Assembly: GCA_047967505.1 (NCBI GenBank)
Contig: CM106539.1
Reading direction: 5' to 3' (one strand)
DNA length: 64,000 nt
Source: Dipteris shenzhenensis
Taxonomy: Eukaryota > Polypodiophyta > Polypodiopsida > Gleicheniales
The notes beneath the pieces were generated by a model that had not been told where the DNA came from, did not search any database, and was given only the letters and a program-made list of their open reading frames with translations. Position numbers and translations under genes: made by a program. Shown one piece after another: positions 11,501 through 22,920 of this stretch (position 1 is its first letter; the number at the start of each line of letters is the position of its first letter).

Positions 11501-12083
11501 CTCTATATCAATGCTATCAATTCAAGAAAGAATCTGTTAAACTTGAATGAAATCGGGCCTTATTTAGTCTATGCTAACATCTACGAGTCAAACTTCATAA
11601 ATAGGAGTAGAAAGTGATAAGAAGAAACTGTTTCCATCAAGATATTGCCCTCTAGTTCAGGTTTGTTTGATTCATCACTGTGGGGGAACTGAAGTCATGA
11701 GCTGGACGATATAGCAATAGCGCAGACGGCGAATATGAAGCTCTTTAGCTTGCAAGAATGGTTGACAACATGACCAGAAGGGAACAAAATTTGTTGTTGG
11801 AATCTATGAACTACCCGAAACGTCTCAGCCAGTCTTTTAGTTACTTGGTAGTGGTGCACGTAATCATGCAAAGAACTCTCTATATTTTATTGAAAAATAT
11901 AACGATGACTTTTGTTTTTTCTTCATCTAAGTACTATGTATTTTGCTATATTTTCATGCTATATAGTGGAAAAAGCTAGATTTCACCCACATACACTTTG
12001 AAAAGATGCCAAACTAAAATATTAGTCAAACATTCAACTTTCCAAGACTTATGGCTGAATGGAAATGATCAAACACAATCAAA
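11501..12083. other. Non-coding stretch before the CACTA element
   Basis: No gene or repeat is recognised. The last three bases (AAA, 12081-12083) are the left target-site duplication of the CACTA element. Confidence 0.5.
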
Positions 12084-12112
12084 CACTACAAGGCATAGGC
12101 CATTTTCCGACG
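12084..12112 (+). repeat. CACTA-1 left terminal inverted repeat
   Basis: It starts CACTACAAGGCATAGG and continues to TTTTCCGACGG. Compared with the inverted right end (CACTACTACAAACGCATCC...TTGCGACG) it shares CACTAC, the AA.GCAT core and CGACG. Confidence 0.85.
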
Positions 12113-12195
12113 GAAATACCGACGCTTTTTACATTAATTTTTTTTTTTTTCACGGGCGCAAAGGTCGCTATAAAAGTCGTTAAAATCGTCGGAAA

Positions 12196-12363
12196 AGGAG
12201 CGTCGCTATAAATCGTCGCTATATAGCGACGCTGTTAATCGTCACTATATAGCGACGATGCAAACGTCGCTATATAGCGATGATGAAAACATCGCTATAT
12301 AGCGACTCTGTTAATCGTCGCTATATAGCGACACTGGTAAACGTCGCTATATAGCGACGATTA
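12196..12363 (+). repeat. CACTA-1 left subterminal repeats (18-bp palindromes)
   Basis: Six copies (plus a partial one) of CGTCGCTATATAGCGACG or one-to-two-base variants are spaced about 25-28 bp apart. The consensus is a perfect palindrome. In the En/Spm family such subterminal repeats bind the accessory protein TnpA; that role here is inference from the family. Confidence 0.9.
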
Positions 12364-12640
12364 ACAGAAGTAAAAAAAAAGGGTTAGTGGGGCTAAACAG
12401 GGCTTCCTTTTGGCCCTGTTTAGCCCCACTAATCCTTTTTTTTTTTTTGTAATTACAAAAGAAAGTTTTTTATAACAAAATTTCCCTTGCTTGCAGGGTG
12501 ATACAAAATTGTTCTTGTGAACGATGAGGAAGAAATGCATATACATATACAACTGTGTTTGTAACAAAATTACCCTGTGAAAGGGCGATATAAAATTGCT
12601 CTAACGAGCGGATATACAAAATGCTACTACCACTACTAAT

Positions 12641-13311
12641 CCGAATCCGAATCCGAATCGTCTTGTTGGCCTGTTCCTTGGTCCTCGGCACCTGCGTCTT
12701 CTCCCTCGTCCCCGACACCTGCGTCTTCTCCCTCGTCCTCGGCACCTGCGTCTGATCCTTGCCCCTGTTGATCGCTCGTCTCTAATGATGGGACGCTTGA
12801 GCTTTAACCCTAAGAGTGAACCATATAAATCGAAAATTAGATTGGAACTTAAATTAAAAAGTGAGATTACAAGTAGGAGTAAACTTATACCGTGCGAGCA
12901 GCCACCTCAGCCTAATCGACTGTCGCTCCCATTGCCTCTTGCTCAATGAACCACGGCTTTGTTCCTATCCGAAATGCACGCCACGTCTCTGCATCTGTAG
13001 GAAGACGACCCATTGCAGCGTGCTGTGGATCCAATTTACGAGAGTTAGAGTTAGCTAAAGTGCATGTAATATGTAAGTAAAACAAATAGAACAATACATT
13101 AAATGGGAAGAAGTAGACTTACCACGGTTGCCTCGAACGCATACCGTCCGCCTGCACCAAAGTGCGAAGTACCTACGACGTCCAGCCGTCTCTTCGCAGC
13201 CCTCCTCTGACCCTCAAACATTTCGGGATGGTCCCTATGTTGCTTCTTGAAGTACTTCCAATCAGCTTTGTCTGCCCAGCTGGGTTTGTCATTCTTTTTA
13301 TATAGCCTCAA
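12641..13311 (-). pseudogene. TnpA/TNP1-like CACTA accessory gene
   Basis: Minus-strand exons can be placed. Exon a (13311-13123) contains DKADWKYFKKQHRDHPEMFE and RRLDVVGTSHFGAGGRYAFE. Exon b (13022-12891) contains GRLPTDAETWRAFRIGTKP. Both joins have GT/AG and phase 0. A probable last exon (about 12801-12641) encodes an acidic GAEDEGEDAGVGDEGEDAG-like tail ending DDSDSDSD, but its frame does not join cleanly. The pattern (basic helix, SHFGxGG, W-rich tail) resembles the Transposase_24/TNP1-type proteins that accompany Tnp2, which in this family bind subterminal repeats. An in-frame TAG at 12912-12914 truncates it. It lacks a clear N-terminus and runs divergently from Tnp2, only about 80 bp away. 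Confidence 0.55.
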
Positions 13312-13392
13312 GAGAAGCTCAAATTAAACATGCTATGCTCATAATTGTGTACATCTCCTCTTCATGCTTATGTTTTAGTTTTATAAGTGTAG

Positions 13393-16300
13393 ATGGAAGG
13401 GACGAGTGGAAGCTCATCCGATGATGCGCCAACGCCCGGGAGCACGAAGTGGCTTACGGAGAGGTTATATTGTCATTGCACTCATTGCAAGCGAGAAGTA
13501 CGACATCAACGTCATATTATCATGCGCCACTTGCGGATGTATGGGGAGGAGTACCCCCCGTTGGTGTTGCACATGTTGATGGATCATCGGTAAGTCAAAG
13601 CTATTTAAGTTTGCAATCTTATTGTATACCCGGAATTAGAAGATCTTCTATTTACACGAATGAGCTTATGACAGGATGACGAGGGTGACGAGGGTACACA
13701 TATACCTTCTCACTTTCAACAAGACTATAGTCTCCCGGATGACGACGAGGGTATGGTGGACATGATGGATTCCATTTTTAGGGGCACTACATCCCACGTA
13801 CATGTGATGTCAGAGTCTGAGGTGAAAATGCGAGAGTTGCAATCAACACAATTGTACGAGGGTGCCAGGATGTCTAAACTACGTGCTTGTCTCTCAATCT
13901 TGAATCTACAAGTACAGTATGGGTGGTCAGATACAAGTGTCTCGGCCTTAATGAGGTTAGCCCTTGCATTAATTTGATTGACTCATTATTTGGATATTGT
14001 TTGTTTTGAGAATCATCATTTGGATAGTGTCTTTGTCATAGGTTGCTCCAAAAGATGTTGCCTGCACCAAATACCATGCCCGCATCAAGAGATGAAGCGA
14101 AAAAGATGCTAACAATGGTGGGTATGGATTATGATACCATCCATGCTTGCCGTAATGTTTGTATTCTCTTTCGTCGTGAGCATGGAGATTTGGCTAGTTG
14201 TCCAAAGTGTGGGGAACAACGATATAGAGATGACTTGCAGGGTGAGAGGATACCGGTAAAGGTCGTAAGACACCTTCCCATCATTGCAAGAATACAACAC
14301 ATGTTTCGATGCAAATCCATAGCGGAGTTGATGACATGGCATGCATCTCATCGGTCCACTGATCACACATTGAGGATTCCCGCAGATTGTGTAGCTTGGA
14401 AGCACATAGATAATCAGTGGCCGGACTTTGCGAGAGAGCCACGCAACTTACATCTTGGGCTAGCCATGGACGGCGTGAATCCTTTCGGGTTACGCTCGAC
14501 ATCTTGGTCGACATGGCCCATAGTCGTGGTGAATTACAATATCCCACCATGGCTAACAATAAAAAAGGGACACCTCATGCTTGCACTACTTGTGCCAGGA
14601 AAGTACAAGGCAAAAAACATGGACGTGTACATGGCACCTTTGATAGAGGAGTTACAGATATTATGGAGAGGAGTGCAGGTCTTTGATATTTCCAGAGCTC
14701 CTAGGCATACCAATGATATTTTGGTCAGGGGTATCTTGATGTGGACCATGCATGACTACCCAGGATATGGAGAGTGCACAGGTACGTGGTTATGTCTTTA
14801 CATGTACAATGAGGGATTATGCTTTTTTTACTCTCTTTTGCACGCATGTCTTGTACTAACATATTCATGCACGCGTGCAGGACTTGTTACAAGTGGGTAC
14901 CATGCTTGTCCTATTTGTGGACCCGCTCTGAAATCGCTTGCACGCTACTCTAAACACATGAGGAAAAATGTTTATGAAGGTCATGCTCGATACCTTCCGC
15001 TCGACCATCTCGCACGTGGAGGTCAGCTTGATCCACCACCATCATATTTGAAAGCAAGTGATTGGATTCAAGCTTGGAGGGAGAATGGAGAGGAACCTCC
15101 TCCTGGTATGAAGAGGCTATCGATCTTTCACGAGCTTCCTTATTGGGGTCAGTTACAAATCAATCATCTCTTGGATCCCATGCATATCTTTAAGAATGTG
15201 GGGGCTACCATTTGGGCACACTTGGTTGGTTCCAAGGACTCAAGAGGAGTGCGAGAAGACTTGTGTGCTATGAATAGGATGTCTCGTTTGTGGCCCCAAG
15301 TGCATGCTTCAGGAAAAGTTGTCCTCCCGAAAGCAACGTGGATCCTCTCTACAAGGGAGGAGGCAGCGATCAAGGCAGACATTGCCTCTTTTCAAACACC
15401 GACAGGGTACATGCGTTGCTTGAAAGGAGCATTTTCAAAGGACAATAAGCTTAGTGGCCTCAAGTCCCATGATTGGCACAAGGTCTTACAGGTATTCTAA
15501 GTAGAATTAGTGTACCGATAATAGTGATGCATTAGCGTAATTATTATTATGTTATATTGTTGACATGATTTCATTGTTGCTTTGATAGTTCATCCTTCCA
15601 ATTACAATAAAAGGGTGCTTACAAGAAGATGTTAGAAATGCTATATTCAAGATCTGTGGTATTGTGAGGTATGCTTACTATCAATTCGCATTATGTATTT
15701 TCTTCATGGACATGTGAAATAGGTGGATATCTCAAATATCTTACATATGCATGGACATGTGAAATAGGTGGATATCTCAAAAAGAGATCTCTATATCGAG
15801 CATCGAGAAGGCTAGGGTGGAATCCATCGAAGCCGTATGCTTGCTTGAGAAGCACTTTCCCTCAAGCATTATGACAACTCAAGTCCACTTGCTTGTGCAC
15901 ATAGTTGATGAGGTGGCTATAGCAGGTACCGTTCATAATCGATGGATGTTTTTTCTCGAGCAGTTTATGAAAACTTTAAAGGGGTTTGTAAGACAAAGAG
16001 CAAGACCAGAAGCAAGCATGGCAGAGGGATGGCTTGTGCAAGAGTCATTAGTATATATCACAGAGTTTCTTGCATCCACGGATCCTGATATGCCGCAAGC
16101 TTGGCACAACAAGGATGATGATCGCATCATTGGCGAGGTCCCCCAAGGAAAAGGGATTGAAAGAAAGATGAGCGAAGAGCAAATGGAGAAATTCAATAAG
16201 TTTTGTATCCTCAATAGCCCTGAGATGCAGAAGTGGATTGAGAGATATGAAGTGGCCAAAGCAGAAAGAATAAATGCAAGGACGAGATTAAGAGTAATGT

Positions 16301-17439
16301 ACAGGTGATCACAACCATATCCACGAGATCTGGCTCTTCTCCCTACTCACATGTCACTTGATTGGCTACAACTAGCTATACGTAAAGCCGAACGTGATGG
16401 AGAGACAATAAACGAGCGCGAGCGGGAGTTATCATCTGGATGTATGGTGCATGTAAGTTTCTTATCTCTTGACGTAATTAAGTAATTATTTGTGGCAATA
16501 TATGCTATAAAATAGGTGCATCTTCATTGTTTTAATGATGCTCTTTTACAGTACAAAAAGTACAGAGTGCATTATGGTCATATGGACGACATTTTCGCAT
16601 GGAACGCATCGATTCAAAGAGAGTCACGTATGATTGTGGAGTCATGGCTAACTTCACACAAGATAGCCGAGCAAGTGCTTCGGATACCAATCTTCTCTCC
16701 TCACAGTTGGATTATTGTGGAACCATACGCGACATCTATGAAATTGATTTCAGACGATTTACTATTTTCATTCTTGATGTAAAATGGTTTAGAACTACTT
16801 ACAACGGTCCCCATGTGACTGTGAGAAAAGATAGTAGCGGTCTCTTTGCAATAGACTCCACCAAACATTGGACCGATGAAAGTGATACTTTTGTTCTTCC
16901 CGAGCACTGTGATACTAATGATTTAATTAGTCTAAGATTTCGTTTTTTAAGTCCATTGATATATATATAATTGACGACATTTGGCACGTGATTTTTCATC
17001 TTCAATATAGGTGGTTTTTCATCCGGATCGTTCTGATCCAAGATGGTGGTACGTGATCCAAGTTGCACCACGAAGTAAGCAGATTTTTGAAGATCGAGAT
17101 GTGGATATAGAGATGCCACTACCAATGCCGGATCCAATTGATGAATCTAGCGAAGAAGATATAGATCACCATATGAGGCAAGAGGAAGATGCGCATAATG
17201 ACATCGCACGGGAGGAGGATGGAGATCACGATATTGACGAGGAAGACAACAATCATCAAGATCAATCACCACACTTAAGCTTAATTGAAGAAGATGATCA
17301 AATACTTTTAGGTGAACGTACGATACTAGAGTACGATGATGATATAGGAGATCAACTCGGTATAGAGTTGGAGATAGACTTGCTTGGTGCCTTAGACTTG
17401 GCTCAAGATGAAACAGTTGATGTAAATGCTCTTATTTAA
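13393..17439 (+). pseudogene. CACTA transposase Tnp2, copy 1 (disabled)
   Basis: Catalytic transposase of the CACTA element, acting in the nucleus on the TIRs. Exons inferred from splice sites: 13393-13589 (Cys-rich start, YCHCTHCKREVRHQ), 13675-13955, 14042-14781 (CPKCGEQ; Tnp2 core GLAMDGVNPFGLRSTSWSTW), 14881-15491 (HACPICG), 15589-15668, 15768-16452 (TTQVHLLVHIVDEV and NRWMFFLEQFMKTLKGFVR, the DUF4218-type region), 16516-about 16912 (DUF4216-type region, LDYCGTIRDIYEID) and 17011-17439 (acidic tail). The 99-nt intron 14782-14880 is in frame and stop-free, so the exon appears continuous. The first exon junction does not keep phase. Lesions: TGA at 16306-16308, a 2-bp insertion near 16565, and loss of the exon-7 splice donor near 16912, all absent from the copy at 60.7-64.0 kb. 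Confidence 0.9.
15705..15782 (+). repeat. 45-bp tandem duplication carrying a splice acceptor
   Basis: The unit starting CATGGACATGTGAAATAG (15705 and 15750, period 45) duplicates the acceptor GAAATAG|GTGGATATC of a Tnp2 exon. Use of the upstream acceptor (after 15722) would reach a TGA inside the repeat; the downstream one (after 15767) keeps the frame. The same duplication is present in the second CACTA copy (about 62411-62496), while the old remnant near 32275 has a single unit. Confidence 0.85.
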
Positions 17440-17629
17440 TTTGATTTTTCTCATCTCAAACTTGGACATGAATATATGAGCTTCAAAGGCTTGATGTACA
17501 TGCTCTCATTTTTTAATTCTCTATGAGCTCAAACATGTATGAAAATTTAAAAAATTTTGTCATTGGAAGAAAATAATTTTTAAGGCTTTAAAAAAAAAAA
17601 AACCTCTCTGTAAAACGTCGCTATAATAT

Positions 17630-17745
17630 ATTGTCTCAGTGTCGCTATATAGCGACCTTTAAACGTCGCTATATAGCGACTTTTACTAACGTCGCTATAT
17701 AGCGACGTTTAGCAAAAGTCGCTATATAGCGACGATTTACGACAC
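17630..17745 (+). repeat. CACTA-1 right subterminal repeats
   Basis: Four copies of the GTCGCTATATAGCGAC palindrome lie within about 110 bp, mirroring the left block. They are followed by a unique 80 bp to the right TIR. Confidence 0.9.
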
Positions 17746-17800
17746 CCGATTTTTATACCGACGATTAACGCTAAGCGGGCGCTAATCATCGGTACGTAAA

Positions 17801-17829
17801 CGTCGCAATAGGATGCGTTTGTAGTAGTG
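17801..17829 (-). repeat. CACTA-1 right terminal inverted repeat
   Basis: Ends ...GGATGCGTTTGTAGTAGTG, which reads CACTACTACAAACGCATCC on the minus strand and matches the exposed end of CACTA-2 at 60351 with one difference in the first 20 bases. Confidence 0.9.
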
Positions 17830-20800
17830 AAAATACAGTAAAATGATCTTGAGAAATAAAAGCCACAATTGCATGCTTACTAATCAATTGTCAAAGTCCA
17901 AAGATATGAAGGAAAGTCTTACAGACACAGATTGAAATTGGAGGATGAAATTTGACCAGCAAGAGCAAGCAACTTTTAGAGGGCTTTCTAAGGGAAATGA
18001 ATCATGATTTGTGGGCAAGATCTAGTAGCAAAGAAAGGCAGAATAGATGCAGAGGTCAACAGAGAGAACACCATCAAATCTAGCCAAACATTCATCAAAT
18101 GTGCCCTGAATACTAAAGCAAGAGAGCTCAAATTTCAACTAGAGGTTCCTCACATTGTTGCCCAGCCACAAATAAGAGGACTTTTGGTTTGATGTCCTAT
18201 AGTAGTAGGATAATGAATAACAAAGAAAATTGGTGATATTTTTTTAAAATGCAACTTCTTGGAGTAAAATGTCAAGGCATGGACTAGTATAGATAGTCGT
18301 CCTGGTGTGGGGAAGATCCAGTTGCAAGGGATCAATGCATGGTGTAATTTAGCTCCCTAATTTTGCCCCCAAGGTCTAGATCAAATTGGGAAAAATGGGT
18401 GAAGGTGGAGGAGGATGAAAGTGATGAAGAAGATGAAGCTAAGGGTTAGGGTAGGCTCATGGAGGCTCAATGGGCTCTGATTCCACATGTTGTAGAATCA
18501 ATGGAAACATGGTGTGGACAAAAGATGAAGAAAAACTATGTTTATTCATATGAGAGATGGCCAATATACAAGCACACGTGACATCCATGTATGACATCAT
18601 ATGTGAGATTAGTAGAGCATCTAGATCCACAGATTTCTCCCAATATCTCTCAATTACACGTACTAACTGACACATCGTCAGTCACACCTATTTCAAGTAT
18701 ACCTACACACACATGTGTTCAAACACTCACTCATGTGATCACACTCATAAATCATAGACCTTGTAACCTTTGGTATGATCCCATTACATCAATTTGTCCC
18801 AACAAGAAATATGTATATTTTCTAGTACGCTACAATTTGACGCTTGGAAATTTGTAGTGAAATAATAGTTTGAAATTTAAGGAAAACACACTTTGGAACC
18901 CCTCAGGAATTTCCCTCATAGCTTCACGGCTCTCATTGTTGCTGTATTGGTGCACATGTCTCCTCTTTCCTTGTGCTTTTACATGTGGGACCACACTTGA
19001 GCCTTCCATACACCACACAATTATATGCCTTCTTATCAATTATCCTCAGCTTTGTGTCTCCAAGACATCCCATCCAAAGGCAAGAGATTATACATGATAA
19101 ACATGCTTTTAGGGTTAAAATACCTAGCCTCATACCTGACACTTAAGGAGAGGAAACCAAGGCGCATATGATTGGTCAGAGTGCCCCTCCAATGTGTAAC
19201 ATTGACATTGAGGCTATGGTCATAAAATTATGAACTAGAAGTCTTCAATGCTAAAGAGTGATAGACCAGCTCATCATTTCCTTCACACTTACTGAAGGCC
19301 TTTTGAATCAGTCCTACACAAACTAGTAATGTTGCATAACAGTGTGAAGATCCTTTGTGCAGAGTACAAAAAGAGCATATCTAATGCTATTGTGCATAGT
19401 AGAGGCACCTAAGTTTCATGAAGCACAAAGTTCAAAAGCTAAAAGGGGCACACCTTGATAACATAAAGGTCTACTGATTGATTGAGTCATTCTTGCTTCA
19501 AGTCACAGCTAAATTTAAACATGAAATGTAATGGTATGCTCGAAAGGGTATGGCCGTATTAATTCCCTTGAAGTTCTTCATCAAATGTAGGAGGAAGGAG
19601 TGATCCAAGGTAAAATAACGATTGGCCACATTCTTTTAATGCACACCAGTGAAGGCAAGCAGATTCATGGTTGCATTATGAACTCTAAACTTTAGTCATA
19701 TGTTATTGTGGGACTCCTTTCATAAGTATGTACGGGAACTGTAAAGTCCTAAGGTGTTTTCCCTAACATACTGAAGAAACATCTAGACCACTTTGTCACT
19801 GTAGTTTTTTGTATTATCCTTAATTTTTGAAACTAAAATCATGATTTTCATCAACACACAATACTTTAAAATTGGAAGCATTGTTTTCAATGACAAGATG
19901 AAGTCTCACAACATATTTTTATGTAGGATCATTAGAACATAATTTGTCTTTTGAACGTGGGAGAAATGATTGTGTGTCATACCTCTTTGCTAATATTTGT
20001 AGTCTTAGTAGGCGGCTGTCCCAAGACCAAAATTGAGCTATCAAAATAGCAAGGAGCCGTGACAATGTGCCAATTAGAGTGGGGGAGGAGTGGAATTAGA
20101 GCACTTTGCCTACTAATTGGAAACATTGAAAGATACTTTTTATCATGCGATCACTTCCACAAGTCAAAGTATCAAGACATTGATTTCATGTTTGAAAAGA
20201 TTTTTGAAAAGATTGTGTGTTCTCATTCCTAAACGAGTGAGTTGGTGTCATATTTTTCTACTTGATTATTATGGATTCCTTTTACCCCTAGACCATAGTC
20301 ACTTGTATGAAGAAATAAACATCCTAGGAATTGGGGGTAAGGGGATGTTATTAGTTCTTTCCCTAGAGACTTTATCGGTCATACTTAGAAAATGAATTGA
20401 AAGATTCAGAAGTAAAACAATGTAAGTATTTGGCAAAAGTATGTAGATGAGTTTTTCTCTTGATGTAGATTTCATATCGATTTTCAATAGTGTGTGTAGA
20501 GTAGATTATGTGAAAAGGCTAGATCTTTAATGAAATCAAGTAACCACTCCAAGGAATAATTATTGTAGAGAGGATATAGTTTTGAACACTCAGAGAAGAG
20601 GATGAACTCAGCCTTCGAGAGTGATTTCTTCGGGCAGATTGTGTGATGCATCACAATCTTTGTTCATGTACTCTTGCACTTTGTAGCTTAATTCTCTCTC
20701 AAAAGTACAAACAATTTCTTAGAAGCATATTTGGAAAGAAAAAAATATGTTTTCCAAACACATTGTAGATGAAGATAGTCATGACCTACGAATCAAAGAC

Positions 20801-22500
20801 ACAATCATTGATTAAGGGATGTAGGACCTACAAACCACGAAGTGCTTGACATGTTTTCCAAGATAATTTCTTTTGATTGATTGGTTCTGTGTTTGTGTAG
20901 GCCATTGAGGAGAGACTCTTTATCAGCGTGGTGATTGGTTGGTAGCCCAAAACGAAATTATAATAGAGGTGAAAATAGAATCTAGCTTTTCTTTCTCTCC
21001 TTAATCTTTCACCTTGTGGCACATTCTTGCCCTCAACATTGCTATCGATTAGTTGATTATGTTTCTTTTTTGCTTTTTTTCTTTAGTTATGTTTGACATA
21101 GTCTCATATTTCTACATAACATATCAATATCTCAACTTTTTGTTCCTTGATAATAGATGGCTATTAGACATCCACATAGTGCCGTATTTGGTCTTTCGGC
21201 ATAATATGCTGATCATTTGATTCATCATATAATATGAGTCATTTTTTGGACCATACATGTGTGTATGGTGCTTGTCTTTCTGCACTAGGTCGTATCACTT
21301 GGTTATAAGTGTGGTTCGATAAGTAAGTCTACATTTTAACATTTGATCATAATACTTGACTTTCAATGTCGTTATAAGAGCTCCTTCTCCTTCTTTTCAA
21401 GTTATAATGACTTTGGAAGGTGGTGAATTGCTTGGTGGTTTGTGTGTTCTTTGGGTTGCAAAATCGGCAAGAGCAGCAAGAGCTCAAGGAATGTCACAAT
21501 AGTTGTTGTTAATATCTTGTCTCTATCTTGTGAAGAAATCCATAAGGCTACTCTATCTTCTCCAAAGCTCCTTCATCTTCTATAAAGATGTTCAATCTGT
21601 CCAAGGTTCTACTCATCCTCTGTAGGCTTCTTGATCCTCTACATAATCCTCTCTATTGGCTTCTCTCAGCTCTTGTTGCTGATTGCCCACAGGTTGCTCC
21701 TTTTATGGCAATTGCATTTTCGTGGAATCTCTTATTATTACTACCTTGTCTTAGAGTTGAACTCAGTTTTAGGTGTTGAGATGTCAGAGTAGCTCATTCG
21801 TGCTAGGCTTCAAAAGACTTTATGGTTTTCAATCTTGTAGGTGATAGCGTAGTTGTTTTAGATGTGAGTTTGGACATGTTTCTAGATTCATCTCTTAGAA
21901 AATCAGGCATGTACCACTCTTGAGCTTGATAGCATGCTAGAATGCAATAATTCCTAATTGATTATCTACCCTATGGAGTGGAACAAATGCAAACCAAATG
22001 AAGGACTTTGAACCAAAGGAGAGTCCTAAGTAGGTCTAACTTGTATGAACATGTCACTCACAAGAACACTTAGATCTAAGACAAAGAACTATCAATCTCA
22101 TGAAATAGTACCTCACACACGTACTCATACATGCAACAAACTTGCTACTAAAATAACTTAGTTTGAAGCTTGAAGATACCTTTCAAATCTACCTTATACC
22201 CTACTCAACTACGTGATCTCAGTGGCATCTTTGAAAGTATAGCAATGCCCCAATGGGGTCATATTATAGGAGAGAAGCTAGTCTTTCCCCTCCCTCCAAA
22301 TCTAGTCCTCGAGGCCTCATTGGCTGGTTGACCTAGTCTATTAGATAACTAGTCAGGCTTCCAAGTTGGCTTGTAGTAGGTGTTTTTGGAGTGTATGTGG
22401 TGACCTCCCCATTTGTGAGCCCTCAAAGCAAAGGGGAGGTGCACTTGTGTATGTTACATGACATGTTAGCATTGATTTAGGATGCCACAAGGGTTGATCT
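17830..22500. other. Long AT-rich stretch without recognisable genes
   Basis: Short open frames only, none with recognisable domains. Text-like pieces of genic composition (for example 18000-18190 and 20117-20395) have no family resemblance that I can identify. No transposon ends were found. Confidence 0.5.
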
Positions 22501-22528
22501 GAGGTGGAACATACGGTTGCCACATGGA

Positions 22529-22660
22529 CAACACATTGGTTGTCATGTGGGCAGCATACAAATAAAGAAAACACATTGGTTTTCATGTGGGCAACATACA
22601 AATAAAGAAAACACAAGAAAATGGGTTGCCACATGGGCAGCATGTAGGTTGCCATGTGGG
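22529..22660 (+). repeat. Short tandem repeat, period about 40 bp
   Basis: Two near-identical units (ACACATTGGTT.TCATGTGGGC and ACATACAAATAAAGAAA) are followed by a partial, diverged third unit (GGTTGCCACATGGGCAGCAT). Confidence 0.75.
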
Positions 22661-22858
22661 TAGACCATAGTATAATTATAAGAATACATGGACATATTTA
22701 GAGCTCTTGGTGGAGAGATCCTATACAGAGTAGACATGGGGCAATGGTCAAAGCAGTTTGGAGGAGATCAAGATGCTTGGAACATGGCGATAGCATCCAA
22801 GGTGCATATGTAGGTCTGTGTGGTCATTTTGGAGCAAATACGATGAGGCATAGCAGCA

Positions 22859-22860
<2 letters not shown>

Positions 22861-22919
<59 letters not shown>
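22861..22919 (+). repeat. (GA)n microsatellite
   Basis: About 28 uninterrupted GA units. Reading frames over it (poly-RE/ER or poly-SL) are artefacts. Confidence 0.98.

Positions 22920-22920
<1 letters not shown>

Larger units (their letters stand above)
12084..17829 (+). mobile_element. Full-length CACTA (En/Spm-type) transposon, copy 1
   Basis: The 5746-bp element begins CACTACAAGG and ends ...TTGTAGTAGTG, so both ends carry the CACTA-family terminal inverted repeat. It is flanked by AAA on each side (12081-12083 and 17830-17832), matching the 3-bp target duplication of the family. The TIRs are imperfect: the left end reads CACTAC-AAGGCAT where the right end reads CACTACTACAAACGCAT, suggesting loss of three bases at the left. 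Subterminal repeat blocks lie inside both ends. Internally there is a TnpA-like gene on the minus strand and a multi-exon Tnp2 transposase on the plus strand. Both coding regions carry disabling lesions, so this copy probably cannot supply its own transposase. A second, inverted copy begins at 60351. Confidence 0.93.

Noticed and set aside
14109-14559. Minus-strand frames of 60-98 codons over Tnp2
   Set aside because: Antisense shadows; the plus strand carries the conserved transposase motifs.
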